Shown: one piece after another, positions 1 to 7,242 of the stretch
How the letters are laid out: each line of letters starts with the position of its first letter
Position numbering within the stretch: position 1 is the stretch's first letter
Source: Bacteroidales bacterium
Lineage (GTDB): Bacteria > Bacteroidota > Bacteroidia > Bacteroidales > NBLH01
Assembly (NCBI GenBank): GCA_027083715.1
Contig: JALWNR010000600.1
Location: 1 to 11,821 of the forward strand
DNA length: 11,821 nucleotides
Direction of reading: 5' to 3'
Program-made: the position numbers and the translations under genes
The notes under the pieces: generated by a model
Databases searched by the model: none
What the model was told of the DNA's origin: nothing
What the model saw: the letters and a program-made list of their open reading frames with translations, nothing else

Positions 1-1577
1 TTTTAGATTATTTTGTGGATAAAATACACATTGATAAAAGCAAAAAATATTATCCTAAACACGGAAAACCATACACCTCTTTAAACGGTACAAAAGTTCG
101 TTCAAAATCGGAACAATTTATTGCCGACTGGCTTTTTCGACACAGTATTAAATTTGAATACGAACCCAAGGTTAATTTTCGCGATTTTGATTTTCATCCT
201 GATTTTTTTATTCCCGAAGCCGATTTATACATCGAGCATATCAGCAGCAAAAGCTATCCGATGCAAAATAAAGAAATTCAGTTTAAAATAGCCGGTAAAT
301 TGCTGGTTAAAACATTTGAATCCCAAACAAAAGACAGTGCATTATTTAATCTTGTGTTAGAACGTATTGTAAAAAATCGTTTACCGGCGGCTTATAACTA
401 CCAAGTAGCAATATCTTTTGAAGAAGAATTTAAATATTATCATAAAGAAATCAGCGATTTTTTGCGGCAAACCATGCGCGTTATCGACATGATAAAAGTT
501 GAAAATCAAAAAACCGAAAAAGTGCTAAAAAAAGCACTCAAAGACCAGCACGAAAGAGTACGCGATTTTTATAAACTGGCTATTCCTATTGTTAATAAAT
601 ATAAAGCCTATTGTACCGATAAATCATACCTCGATTTTAACGATATGATTATTAAAACCATATCGCTTTTTAAAAAACGACCGGAAATTGCCGATAAATT
701 CAGGAATAAATTTGAATATATTTTAGTAGATGAGTTTCAGGATGTAAATAATTTACAAGTGGAACTTATAAAATTGCTTTTAACGGAAAATAATAAATTG
801 TTTTGTGTGGGCGATGACTGGCAAAGTATTTATGGGTTTAGAGGTTCAAACGTTGATTATATCATCAATTTTCATCATCATTTCGAAAATGCCAAAACAA
901 TTAAGTTAAGTACGAATTATCGCAGTACGCAAAATATTGTTGGTGCAAGTAACGAAGTAATAAAAAAAAACAAATACAAAGTTGAAAAAACTATAAAATC
1001 ACTAAAAGTATCCGATAAAAAAATCATTGTATATGCCGGAAGCGATATTGACGAAAATATAAATTATGCCTGTAAACAAGTTAAAAAATTATACAAAAAA
1101 GGCTACCGTAAAGAAGATATTTTGTTTTTATACCGCCGCAGTAAAATGTTTCTTCCATATCGCGATAGGTTTCGTTTAGAAAATATACGTGTTTCGGCAA
1201 AAACCATTCATGCGGCAAAAGGCTTGGAAGCAAAAGCCGTATTTATTATCGGGCTAACCGAAGGGAAAGGTGGTTTTCCTGATATTTGGATGGAAGATCG
1301 TATATATCAAGTCGTTAAAGAATCGCAACACGATTTATTATTGGAAGAAGAACGCCGCTTATTCTATGTTGCAATTACACGCGCCAAAGATGAACTCTAT
1401 TTACTCACCGAAAAAGGAAATGAATCGAGTTTTTTAAGAGAAATTCCTGATAATTTTACCTTAAAAACAAGTATTCCGGTTAAATCGCTTGTCGAAGAAA
1501 TTAAGTATTGCAAAAAATGCAACAAATATCTTGACGAACAATATAAATTTTGTCCCTATTGCGGCAGCAAACAATAA
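1..1577 (+). CDS. UvrD/Rep-like superfamily 1 helicase with PD-(D/E)XK-like insert and C-terminal zinc ribbon (5' partial)
   Basis: ATP-dependent DNA helicase of the UvrD/HelD type, probably in DNA repair. The frame is open through the left edge, so the GTG at 15 is unlikely to be the start and the N-terminal Walker A part lies upstream. Counting from that GTG: residues about 18-76 resemble a PD-(D/E)XK nuclease domain (SEQ at E33, HPDF at D63, YIEH at E74). Helicase motifs follow: YLDFND (205-210), Walker B VDEFQD (238-243), GDDWQSIYGFRGS (266-278), TNYRST (300-305), IHAAKGLE (398-405) and RLFYVAITRAKDE (448-460). The protein ends in a four-cysteine zinc ribbon, C499-x2-C502 and C513-x2-C516. 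UvrD-like helicases with this nuclease insert are a known group. Nothing links it to the downstream metal genes, which begin 640 bp later behind their own promoter. Confidence 0.9.
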   Translation, partial: LDYFVDKIHIDKSKKYYPKHGKPYTSLNGTKVRSKSEQFIADWLFRHSIKFEYEPKVNFRDFDFHPDFFIPEADLYIEHISSKSYPMQNKEIQFKIAGKLLVKTFESQTKDSALFNLVLERIVKNRLPAAYNYQVAISFEEEFKYYHKEISDFLRQTMRVIDMIKVENQKTEKVLKKALKDQHERVRDFYKLAIPIVNKYKAYCTDKSYLDFNDMIIKTISLFKKRPEIADKFRNKFEYILVDEFQDVNNLQVELIKLLLTENNKLFCVGDDWQSIYGFRGSNVDYIINFHHHFENAKTIKLSTNYRSTQNIVGASNEVIKKNKYKVEKTIKSLKVSDKKIIVYAGSDIDENINYACKQVKKLYKKGYRKEDILFLYRRSKMFLPYRDRFRLENIRVSAKTIHAAKGLEAKAVFIIGLTEGKGGFPDIWMEDRIYQVVKESQHDLLLEEERRLFYVAITRAKDELYLLTEKGNESSFLREIPDNFTLKTSIPVKSLVEEIKYCKKCNKYLDEQYKFCPYCGSKQ

Positions 1578-2130
1578 ATATGTGGGTGATTTTTTGGATA
1601 ATATCCGTAAAAAAACAGTCAAGTATAAATCCAGTAGGGATGCACTATTAGTTACGTCCATTTTCCTGTACCTAAATTGTCATTGGGGCTTACATAAGGA
1701 ATTTCCATACGGGAAACAAATAATTAATACCAAAATGTTTTTTGAGTATTTTGCATATTTTTCATAAATATAAAATTTATACCAATAGAAATCAATATTT
1801 TACAAATATCCGTTTAGCAAACAATTATTTTACGGAAATATGTAAAACATAAAATACCGAAACACTAAGCTATACCTATATAGCACAAAATCCTTTGGAT
1901 AATATTTTTAAAAATATTAAATTATACATTTGAAAAAGAGTTAAGGCTATAACAAAGATTAAGACAATTGTTGTTTTGCTTAGTAAATGGATAATTGTGT
2001 AAATACAATCGTTCTATCAAGCATATTATTATTTTCATAAGATTAGAATTACATGTGTATATCTAACAAATTTAAGGAACTTTACAAACATAAGTATATC
2101 ATTTTAAAGATATTTTTCTCTAATCCTTCC
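1578..2130. other. AT-rich intergenic region without a supported gene
   Basis: About 550 bp with no convincing reading frame on either strand. A weak imperfect hairpin lies at 1634-1671 (GTAGGGA pairing with TCCTGTAC through a one-base bulge). It starts with GTAGGGATG, which resembles GTAGGGGTG in the repeat element near 9503, so it could be a decayed member of the same family. The remainder is low-complexity A/T sequence. I see no tRNA or transposase remnant. Confidence 0.5.
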
Positions 2131-2132
2131 AT

Positions 2133-2140
2133 TATATTTG
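2133..2140 (+). promoter_or_regulatory. Possible upstream -7 box (TAnnTTTG)
   Basis: TATATTTG matches the Bacteroidota -7 consensus TAnnTTTG. It lies 61 bp upstream of a second identical box at 2194-2201. Transcripts from here would run through the 33-bp palindrome. No clear -33 box is visible, and the motif is expected by chance fairly often in such AT-rich DNA. Confidence 0.35.
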
Positions 2141-2157
2141 TCCGGTTACACCACCTC

Positions 2158-2190
2158 AAAAATAAATGCAACCCGGTTGCATTTATTTTT
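2158..2190. promoter_or_regulatory. 33-bp perfect palindrome, putative metal-responsive operator
   Basis: The two halves (2158-2173 and 2175-2190) are exact reverse complements around a single central base. The core is TGCAACCCGGTTGCA (2167-2181), with A-rich and T-rich flanks that extend the symmetry. The core ends 12 nt before the TATATTTG box and covers the -33 region, where a repressor would block RNA polymerase. The same core recurs at 8908-8922 with the same spacing. A Fur/Zur-family or other metalloregulator is my inference; none is encoded in the window. The right arm runs into a T-tract (to 2192), so a transcript from an upstream promoter could also fold into a terminator-like hairpin here. 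Confidence 0.75.
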
Positions 2191-2193
2191 TTC

Positions 2194-2201
2194 TATATTT
2201 G
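2194..2201 (+). promoter_or_regulatory. -7 promoter box for the small secreted protein gene
   Basis: TATATTTG fits TAnnTTTG and lies 20 nt upstream of the ATG at 2222, so the transcript leader would be very short. Its position 12 nt after the palindromic core matches the arrangement at 8935-8942, which supports it as a real promoter. Confidence 0.65.
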
Positions 2202-2221
2202 TCCCTGAATTTAAATGAAGA

Positions 2222-2596
2222 ATGAAGAGAGTAATAAAAAATAGCATTATATATGTGTTTCTAGTCATTGGGTTAGCTGTATTTACACATGCTGTTTTTC
2301 CTTATTACCAGTTCTTTAATATAGAGTGTGAAACTACAGAGCATCACACTGAAAACGAAATTGATCAATCTACCGTTTATTGTCATCTTTTAGACGAAAT
2401 TATTGACAATGAGGTTTTTTCAAACCCTAATTATAGAATTTTTAAATCTGTTTCTTTTCAAAATGATGTTTTATTGAATGCCGATTTTGAAATTCAAAAT
2501 AAAACATGCTCTAAATTACCTTTTTTCGGACAAGATTTCTTTCCAAATTATTTTGTTTGTATTGAAAATACTCCATCAAGAGGCTCACCTGCCTAA
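2222..2596 (+). CDS. Small exported protein of unknown function, first gene of the metal-efflux cluster
   Basis: A 124-aa protein whose family I do not recognise. Residues 1-5 are basic and 8-26 form a hydrophobic segment, either a signal peptide or an N-terminal anchor, so the rest should be periplasmic or extracellular. After it come candidate metal ligands: C36, H41-H42 within acidic residues, C54-H55, C96 and C113. The four cysteines could form disulfides or bind metal. The protein ends with PSRGSPA. The ATG at 2222 is chosen because it directly follows the operator and -7 box; an ATG at 2215 in another frame stops after a few codons. It precedes the CzcA gene by 232 bp. A role in metal binding or pump accessory function is inferred from context only. 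Confidence 0.65.
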   Translation: MKRVIKNSIIYVFLVIGLAVFTHAVFPYYQFFNIECETTEHHTENEIDQSTVYCHLLDEIIDNEVFSNPNYRIFKSVSFQNDVLLNADFEIQNKTCSKLPFFGQDFFPNYFVCIENTPSRGSPA

Positions 2597-2828
2597 ACCT
2601 CAAATCGTCCTTTAAGATATTTGAATATTTATCCGAACTAAACATATTATTTATAGACGTTTTGAACTTCTAACTGACGTTCAAAAGTTTTCGGAAGCTT
2701 TTGAATATTTGTTAAAACACAACATATTATTTATATACTAAATTATTGATACATTTTAGTATAAACGTTTTGAAATCCTCAGGGATATCCAAAACTCTAA
2801 AAATACATTATTTCTAAATTTTAAATAT
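2597..2828. other. Structured leader upstream of the CzcA gene with 80-bp-spaced direct repeats
   Basis: No gene fits in this 232-bp gap. TTGAATATTT occurs at 2621-2630 and 2701-2710, and AACATATTATTTATA at 2641-2655 and 2721-2735, both exactly 80 bp apart, which points to an old duplication. ACGTTTTGAA also recurs (2657-2666, 2765-2774), and each copy opens a stem: TTTTGAAC/GTTCAAAA at 2660-2686, and GTTTTG/CAAAAC at 2767-2795 enclosing an ATCC/GGAT stem at 2775-2786. No good TAnnTTTG box is visible, so the CzcA gene may be transcribed from the upstream promoter through this leader. Confidence 0.55.
2734..2763. repeat. 9-bp perfect inverted repeat upstream of the CzcA gene
   Basis: TATACTAAA (2734-2742) and TTTAGTATA (2755-2763) are exact reverse complements separated by 12 nt, about 65 bp before the CzcA start. 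It could be a second regulator site or an mRNA stem. It does not resemble the TGCAAC operator. Confidence 0.5.
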
Positions 2829-5800
2829 ATGATAAATAGTATAATTTCCTTTTCTATAAAGAACAAGGCACTAATATGGCTGATGACTATCGGTTTAATC
2901 ATTGGCGGGATATATTCCATGACCAAAGTGCCGGTTGATGCCGTTCCTGACATTACCAATAATCAGGTACTGGTAATTACCACTGCGCCCAATTTGGGCA
3001 CCGAAGACATTGAACGCTTTGTAACCTATCAGGTAGAGCTGGCTGTTGCTAATTTGCCCGATGTGGTTGAAATACGTAGTATTTCACGTTTCGGACTATC
3101 CGTTGTAACCATTGTTTTTGAGGATGATGCAGGTACTTATTTGCCCCGTCAGTTGGTTAGCGAAGCTTTAAACGAAGTAAAAGAAAATATTCCCGAAGGT
3201 TTTGGCGAGCCTTTTATGGCACCTATTAGTACAGGTTTGGGCGAAATTTATCAATATACGCTGGAGGTTCAGCCGGGTTATGACTCTTTATATGATGATA
3301 TGAAATTGCGTACTATTCAAGAATGGATTGTAAAACGACAAATGGCTATGTTGCCGGGGGTTGTTGAAGTAAATTCATTCGGTGGACGCGAAAAACAATA
3401 TGAAGTATCTATTAATCCGGATAAGCTTCGCAGCATGGGATTAACCATAACTGATGTTTTTGAAGCACTTGAAAAAAATAATCAAAATACGGGTGGTGCA
3501 TATATTGAAAAAAATCATCAGGCAAACTTTATACGAGGCGAAGGTTTAATGCGCTCATTGGATGATGTGCGTAATACATTGGTTGCTAATATAAACGGGC
3601 AACCAATATTTATCCGTGATGTTGCCGAAGTAAAATACGGAAGTTTCTTACGCTACGGTGCTTTTACAAAAGACGGTAAAGGCGAAGCTGTTGGTGGTAT
3701 TGTAATGATGCTTAAAGGTGAAAATTCTAACGATGTAATAAAACGCGTAAAAGAACGTGTTGCTCTAATTCAAAAATCTTTGCCGGAAGGAATTGTTATT
3801 AAACCGTTTCTTGACCGGAGTAAACTAATCAAAAGTACCACTTCTACTGTTGCTGAAAACCTGGGAATGGGGGCATTAATTGTAATTTTTGTGCTGGTGA
3901 TATTTCTTGGAAACCTTCGGGGCGGTTTGATTGTAGCTTCAACTATTCCTTTGGCATTACTTTTTGCATTTATCATGATGCATATTTTTGGTGTTTGGGC
4001 AAACTTGATGAGCTTGGGTGCGCTGGACTTTGGTATTCTGGTGGACGGTGCAGTAATTATTGTCGAAAGCATGATTTTTTATTTGCACCGTAAGGAATTG
4101 ATTGGAACAAAACTACCTAAAGAAAAACGAAATGAAATTGCATACAAGTCTGCAAGCAAGATGATGAATTCTGCTTTTTTCGGGCAGTTGATAATTTTAA
4201 TCGTATTTATTCCGGTATTAGCACTACAAGGGGTTGAAGGTAAGATGTTTATACCTATGGCTATGACTTTTGGCTTTGCCGTTTTAGGAGTTGTGATTCT
4301 TTGTTTAACTTACATCCCAATGATGGTTGCTTCATTTTTACAAGCACCTAAAACCGATAAAAAATCTTGGGGTGATAAAATAATTATTAAACTCGAGAAC
4401 ATTTATAACCCTGTAATTGATTGGGCTTTAAATAGAAGTGTATGGGTAGTTATCATTGCTTTTGTATTGCTGATTACAGGAGGTTTTTTATTTTCAAGAA
4501 TAGGTGCTGAGTTTATACCTAAATTAGATGAAGGGGATTTTGCTTTTCAGGCAATTATGAAGCCCGGAACCTCACTTACCGAAGTCAAAGATGCATCTAT
4601 ACGACTCGAACAAATCGTAATGAGCAATTTTCCGGATGAGGTGGAATCCATCCAAAGCAGAATAGGGGTGGCTGATTTGCCTATGGACCCAATGCCTATG
4701 GATATTGCCGATATTTTTGTAATCCTGAAACCTCAGGATGAATGGACAAAAGTAAAAACAAAAAAAGAATTAATTGATAAAGTAAAAGAAAAAGTAAGTG
4801 TATTACCCGGAATCAATTTTGAATTTACACAACCTGTTGAAATGAGATTTAATGAGTTGCTTACCGGTATTAGAGAAGATGTTGCCATAAAACTTTATGG
4901 AGATGACTTGAATGTATTAGCTGATAAGGCTCAAGAAATAACAAGATTGATATCTGGTATTGAAGGTATTGAAGGTATAAAAGCAGAGGCAACCAAAGGG
5001 TTACCACAGATTACTGTTCATTATAATCGTAATAAAATGGGACGTTACGGCTTAAATATTTCCGATTTGAATACTGTAATTGAAACAGCATTTAGTGGAG
5101 GTGTTGCCGGCAGTATTTATGAAGGCGAGCGTATGTTTGATTTGGTAGTTCGTTTGGATGAGGGACATCGTCAAAGTATCGACGATATCAAAAATTTATA
5201 TGTGAATTTACCCGATGGCAATCAGATCCCATTAAAGGAGGTCGCAGAAATTAGCTATCAGCCGGGACCCATGCAAATCAGTCGTGATAATACAAACCGC
5301 AGAACCTATGTGGGAATCAATGTTGGAGATCGGGATATTAAGTCTTTGGTTACCGAAATTCAGCAAGTATTAGATGAAAAACTGGAACTTCCTACCGGAT
5401 ATTACATCCGTTATGGTGGGGCTTTTGAAAATCTGGAACGTGCAACCAAAAGATTAACTTTAGTAGTTCCTATTGCTTTGTCTCTGATTTTTATGCTAGT
5501 ATTTTTTGCCGTAAAATCATTCAAGCAAACTTTAATGATTTATGTTGCGGTTCCTTTTGCTGCTGTTGGCGGGATATTCTCACTATATTTTCGCGATATG
5601 CCTTTTAGTATTTCTGCCGGTGTTGGTTTTATTGTTCTTTTTGGTGTAGCCGTATTAAATGGTTTGGTGCTCATCAGTGGTTTTAACGAGTTGAAAGCAG
5701 AAGGTAAATTACGCATAAATGATATTGTCAAAAAAGGCTCGATTAGACGGATTCGTCCAATTTTGTTAACAGCATCAACTGATATTTTAGGCTTTTTACC

Positions 5801-7166
5801 CATGGCATTTTCAACTTCTGCCGGTGCCGAAGTACAACGCCCCCTGGCAACAGTTGTTATTGGCGGGATGTTAACCTCCACATTGCTTACGCTTATTGTT
5901 TTACCGATACTTTACCGATGGGTTGAATCAGGAAAAAAAATGAAAATGCCCAATGTTAGTACTGCAGTAATAGCTTTGCTGTTTATTACAGGAAGTATGT
6001 TTTTATCTGAAAAATCAATAGCTCAGGATACGAGCTTTACCATACAGCAAGCTGTTGAACGCGCCAAAGAAAATTATCCGGCAATTAAAGCCGCAAAATT
6101 GAATGTTGAAAAACAGAAGGCATTAAAAGTAACGGCATGGGATTTAGGTACTACATCTTTTTATACTGGGAAAGATGAAGTTGGTAATGGCGATTTGGGA
6201 ACTTACAGCCGGATTGGCATTGACCAAAATGATATTGATGTGTTTAGTATTGCGGTAAAAAGTAAATTGGCTAAAGTACGTACCGAGCAATCTGAATCTG
6301 CCTTGAATCTTACAGAATTTATGGTGGTGCGGGATGTTCGTAGTGCTTGGTATCGTGCATATTATGCTAAGCAACAATGGGAATTATATTTGCATTTAGA
6401 TAGTTTGTATGCTAATTTTCAGAAAGCCGCTGAGTTAAGATTTAAAACTCAGCAGTCTTCAAAATTGGAATATCTTTCTGCATCGGCTAAATATAAAGAA
6501 TTGCAGGTAAATATAAAAAAAGCAGAAAGTATTTATAAGGCTTCTTTGCAAATCTTAAATCAATATCTTTTGTTTTCCGGAGATTTTGATATTGATACAA
6601 AGGATATGGAAAAAGACGGGTTTTTTACGGCTGATGAAAATGATTCTTTAAAAGGTAGTCCTTTGCTTAACTTTTATTCCTATCAGCCAATGGTTGCTTT
6701 ATCTAAATGGAAGACAGAACGTAGCGGATATTTCCCGAAAATAAATTTGGGTTATGTAAATCAATCTATTGACGGTGTTACAGGATATTCAGGCTGGCAA
6801 GTTGGACTAAGTGTGCCTTTGCTGTTTTTTTCTCAATCGGGTAAAACAAAAGCTTCAAAGTTGAGTTATGAAATGGCGAGCCGGCAATATGAGCAAAAGC
6901 AATTAGAAATTAGTGCTGAGTACAATCAGTTGATTAGTAGATATTTGGTTTTAATTGAGCTGATTAATTATTACCAAAAAGAAGCATTGCCTTTGGCAGA
7001 TGAACAAATTCATGCATCAAACCTTGCCTATAAATTGGGCAGTATTGATTATGTTCAATTTATTCAAAATATTGAAGCTGCCATAAATACTAAATTGGAA
7101 TTTCTGAATCAGGAAGCAGAATATTTGAATTTATCGGCTCAGTTAAGATATTTAACAGGAAAATAA
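2829..7166 (+). CDS. czcA: CzcA-type heavy-metal efflux RND transporter fused to a TolC-like outer-membrane factor
   Basis: Proton-driven inner-membrane pump that exports divalent metal ions (Zn, Co, Cd class) through a tripartite complex. Of 1445 aa, about 1-1036 are the RND part (CzcA/CusA are about 1040-1060 aa): TM1 at 13-30, porter domains 31-345 and 557-873, TM2-6 at 346-504, TM7 near 536-556, TM8-12 at 874-1030. TM4 carries D400, D406 and E413 in the DFG-x3-DGA-x4-E pattern of CzcA. The CusA methionine triad (M573, M623, M672) aligns by eye with Q574, I626 and E676, so Cu/Ag transport is unlikely. Residues 1043-1060 are hydrophobic and end in SIA|QD (A1065/Q1066), a signal-peptidase-like site; 1067-1445 resemble a TolC-family protein of about 380 aa. 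Such CusA-TolC fusions are known in Bacteroidota. An internal ATG at 5940 preceded by AGGA could start the TolC part separately. The adaptor gene follows after 76 bp. Confidence 0.93.
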   Translation: MINSIISFSIKNKALIWLMTIGLIIGGIYSMTKVPVDAVPDITNNQVLVITTAPNLGTEDIERFVTYQVELAVANLPDVVEIRSISRFGLSVVTIVFEDDAGTYLPRQLVSEALNEVKENIPEGFGEPFMAPISTGLGEIYQYTLEVQPGYDSLYDDMKLRTIQEWIVKRQMAMLPGVVEVNSFGGREKQYEVSINPDKLRSMGLTITDVFEALEKNNQNTGGAYIEKNHQANFIRGEGLMRSLDDVRNTLVANINGQPIFIRDVAEVKYGSFLRYGAFTKDGKGEAVGGIVMMLKGENSNDVIKRVKERVALIQKSLPEGIVIKPFLDRSKLIKSTTSTVAENLGMGALIVIFVLVIFLGNLRGGLIVASTIPLALLFAFIMMHIFGVWANLMSLGALDFGILVDGAVIIVESMIFYLHRKELIGTKLPKEKRNEIAYKSASKMMNSAFFGQLIILIVFIPVLALQGVEGKMFIPMAMTFGFAVLGVVILCLTYIPMMVASFLQAPKTDKKSWGDKIIIKLENIYNPVIDWALNRSVWVVIIAFVLLITGGFLFSRIGAEFIPKLDEGDFAFQAIMKPGTSLTEVKDASIRLEQIVMSNFPDEVESIQSRIGVADLPMDPMPMDIADIFVILKPQDEWTKVKTKKELIDKVKEKVSVLPGINFEFTQPVEMRFNELLTGIREDVAIKLYGDDLNVLADKAQEITRLISGIEGIEGIKAEATKGLPQITVHYNRNKMGRYGLNISDLNTVIETAFSGGVAGSIYEGERMFDLVVRLDEGHRQSIDDIKNLYVNLPDGNQIPLKEVAEISYQPGPMQISRDNTNRRTYVGINVGDRDIKSLVTEIQQVLDEKLELPTGYYIRYGGAFENLERATKRLTLVVPIALSLIFMLVFFAVKSFKQTLMIYVAVPFAAVGGIFSLYFRDMPFSISAGVGFIVLFGVAVLNGLVLISGFNELKAEGKLRINDIVKKGSIRRIRPILLTASTDILGFLPMAFSTSAGAEVQRPLATVVIGGMLTSTLLTLIVLPILYRWVESGKKMKMPNVSTAVIALLFITGSMFLSEKSIAQDTSFTIQQAVERAKENYPAIKAAKLNVEKQKALKVTAWDLGTTSFYTGKDEVGNGDLGTYSRIGIDQNDIDVFSIAVKSKLAKVRTEQSESALNLTEFMVVRDVRSAWYRAYYAKQQWELYLHLDSLYANFQKAAELRFKTQQSSKLEYLSASAKYKELQVNIKKAESIYKASLQILNQYLLFSGDFDIDTKDMEKDGFFTADENDSLKGSPLLNFYSYQPMVALSKWKTERSGYFPKINLGYVNQSIDGVTGYSGWQVGLSVPLLFFSQSGKTKASKLSYEMASRQYEQKQLEISAEYNQLISRYLVLIELINYYQKEALPLADEQIHASNLAYKLGSIDYVQFIQNIEAAINTKLEFLNQEAEYLNLSAQLRYLTGK

Positions 7167-7242
7167 AATCGAACTTTGATTTACCTGTTATTTGAAAACA
7201 AATATTAAATATAAACGATTGAATAATATAAAAAATATAAAA

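Noticed and set aside
1461..1661. 66-codon frame on the - strand
   Set aside because: Antisense to the helicase zinc ribbon region; no recognisable protein features beyond chance hydrophobicity.
1489..1767. 92-codon + frame overlapping the helicase end and running past it
   Set aside because: More than 80 nt lie inside the helicase gene in another frame, the remainder is low-complexity AT-rich sequence, and no domain or start signal is visible.
3770..4072. 100-codon - strand frame inside the CzcA gene
   Set aside because: Mirror of the strongly conserved RND TM2-TM4 region; the + strand protein explains the sequence fully.
5845..5856. GGCAACAGTTGT as a third operator
   Set aside because: Wrong half-site spacing, located inside the CzcA coding sequence, and no -7 box at 12 nt.
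5540..5881. 113-codon - strand frame inside the CzcA gene
   Set aside because: Antisense to RND TM9-TM12; shadow of a conserved coding region.
2829..7166. Frameshift or assembly error joining separate CzcA and TolC genes
   Set aside because: The frame is continuous without stops, and CusA-TolC fusions of this length are known in Bacteroidota; the internal start at 5940 is kept as a finding instead.
7192..7242. TTG start that would lengthen the adaptor by 17 residues
   Set aside because: It would bury the lipoprotein signal peptide and lipobox behind an AT-rich, charged extension; ATG 7243 fits far better.
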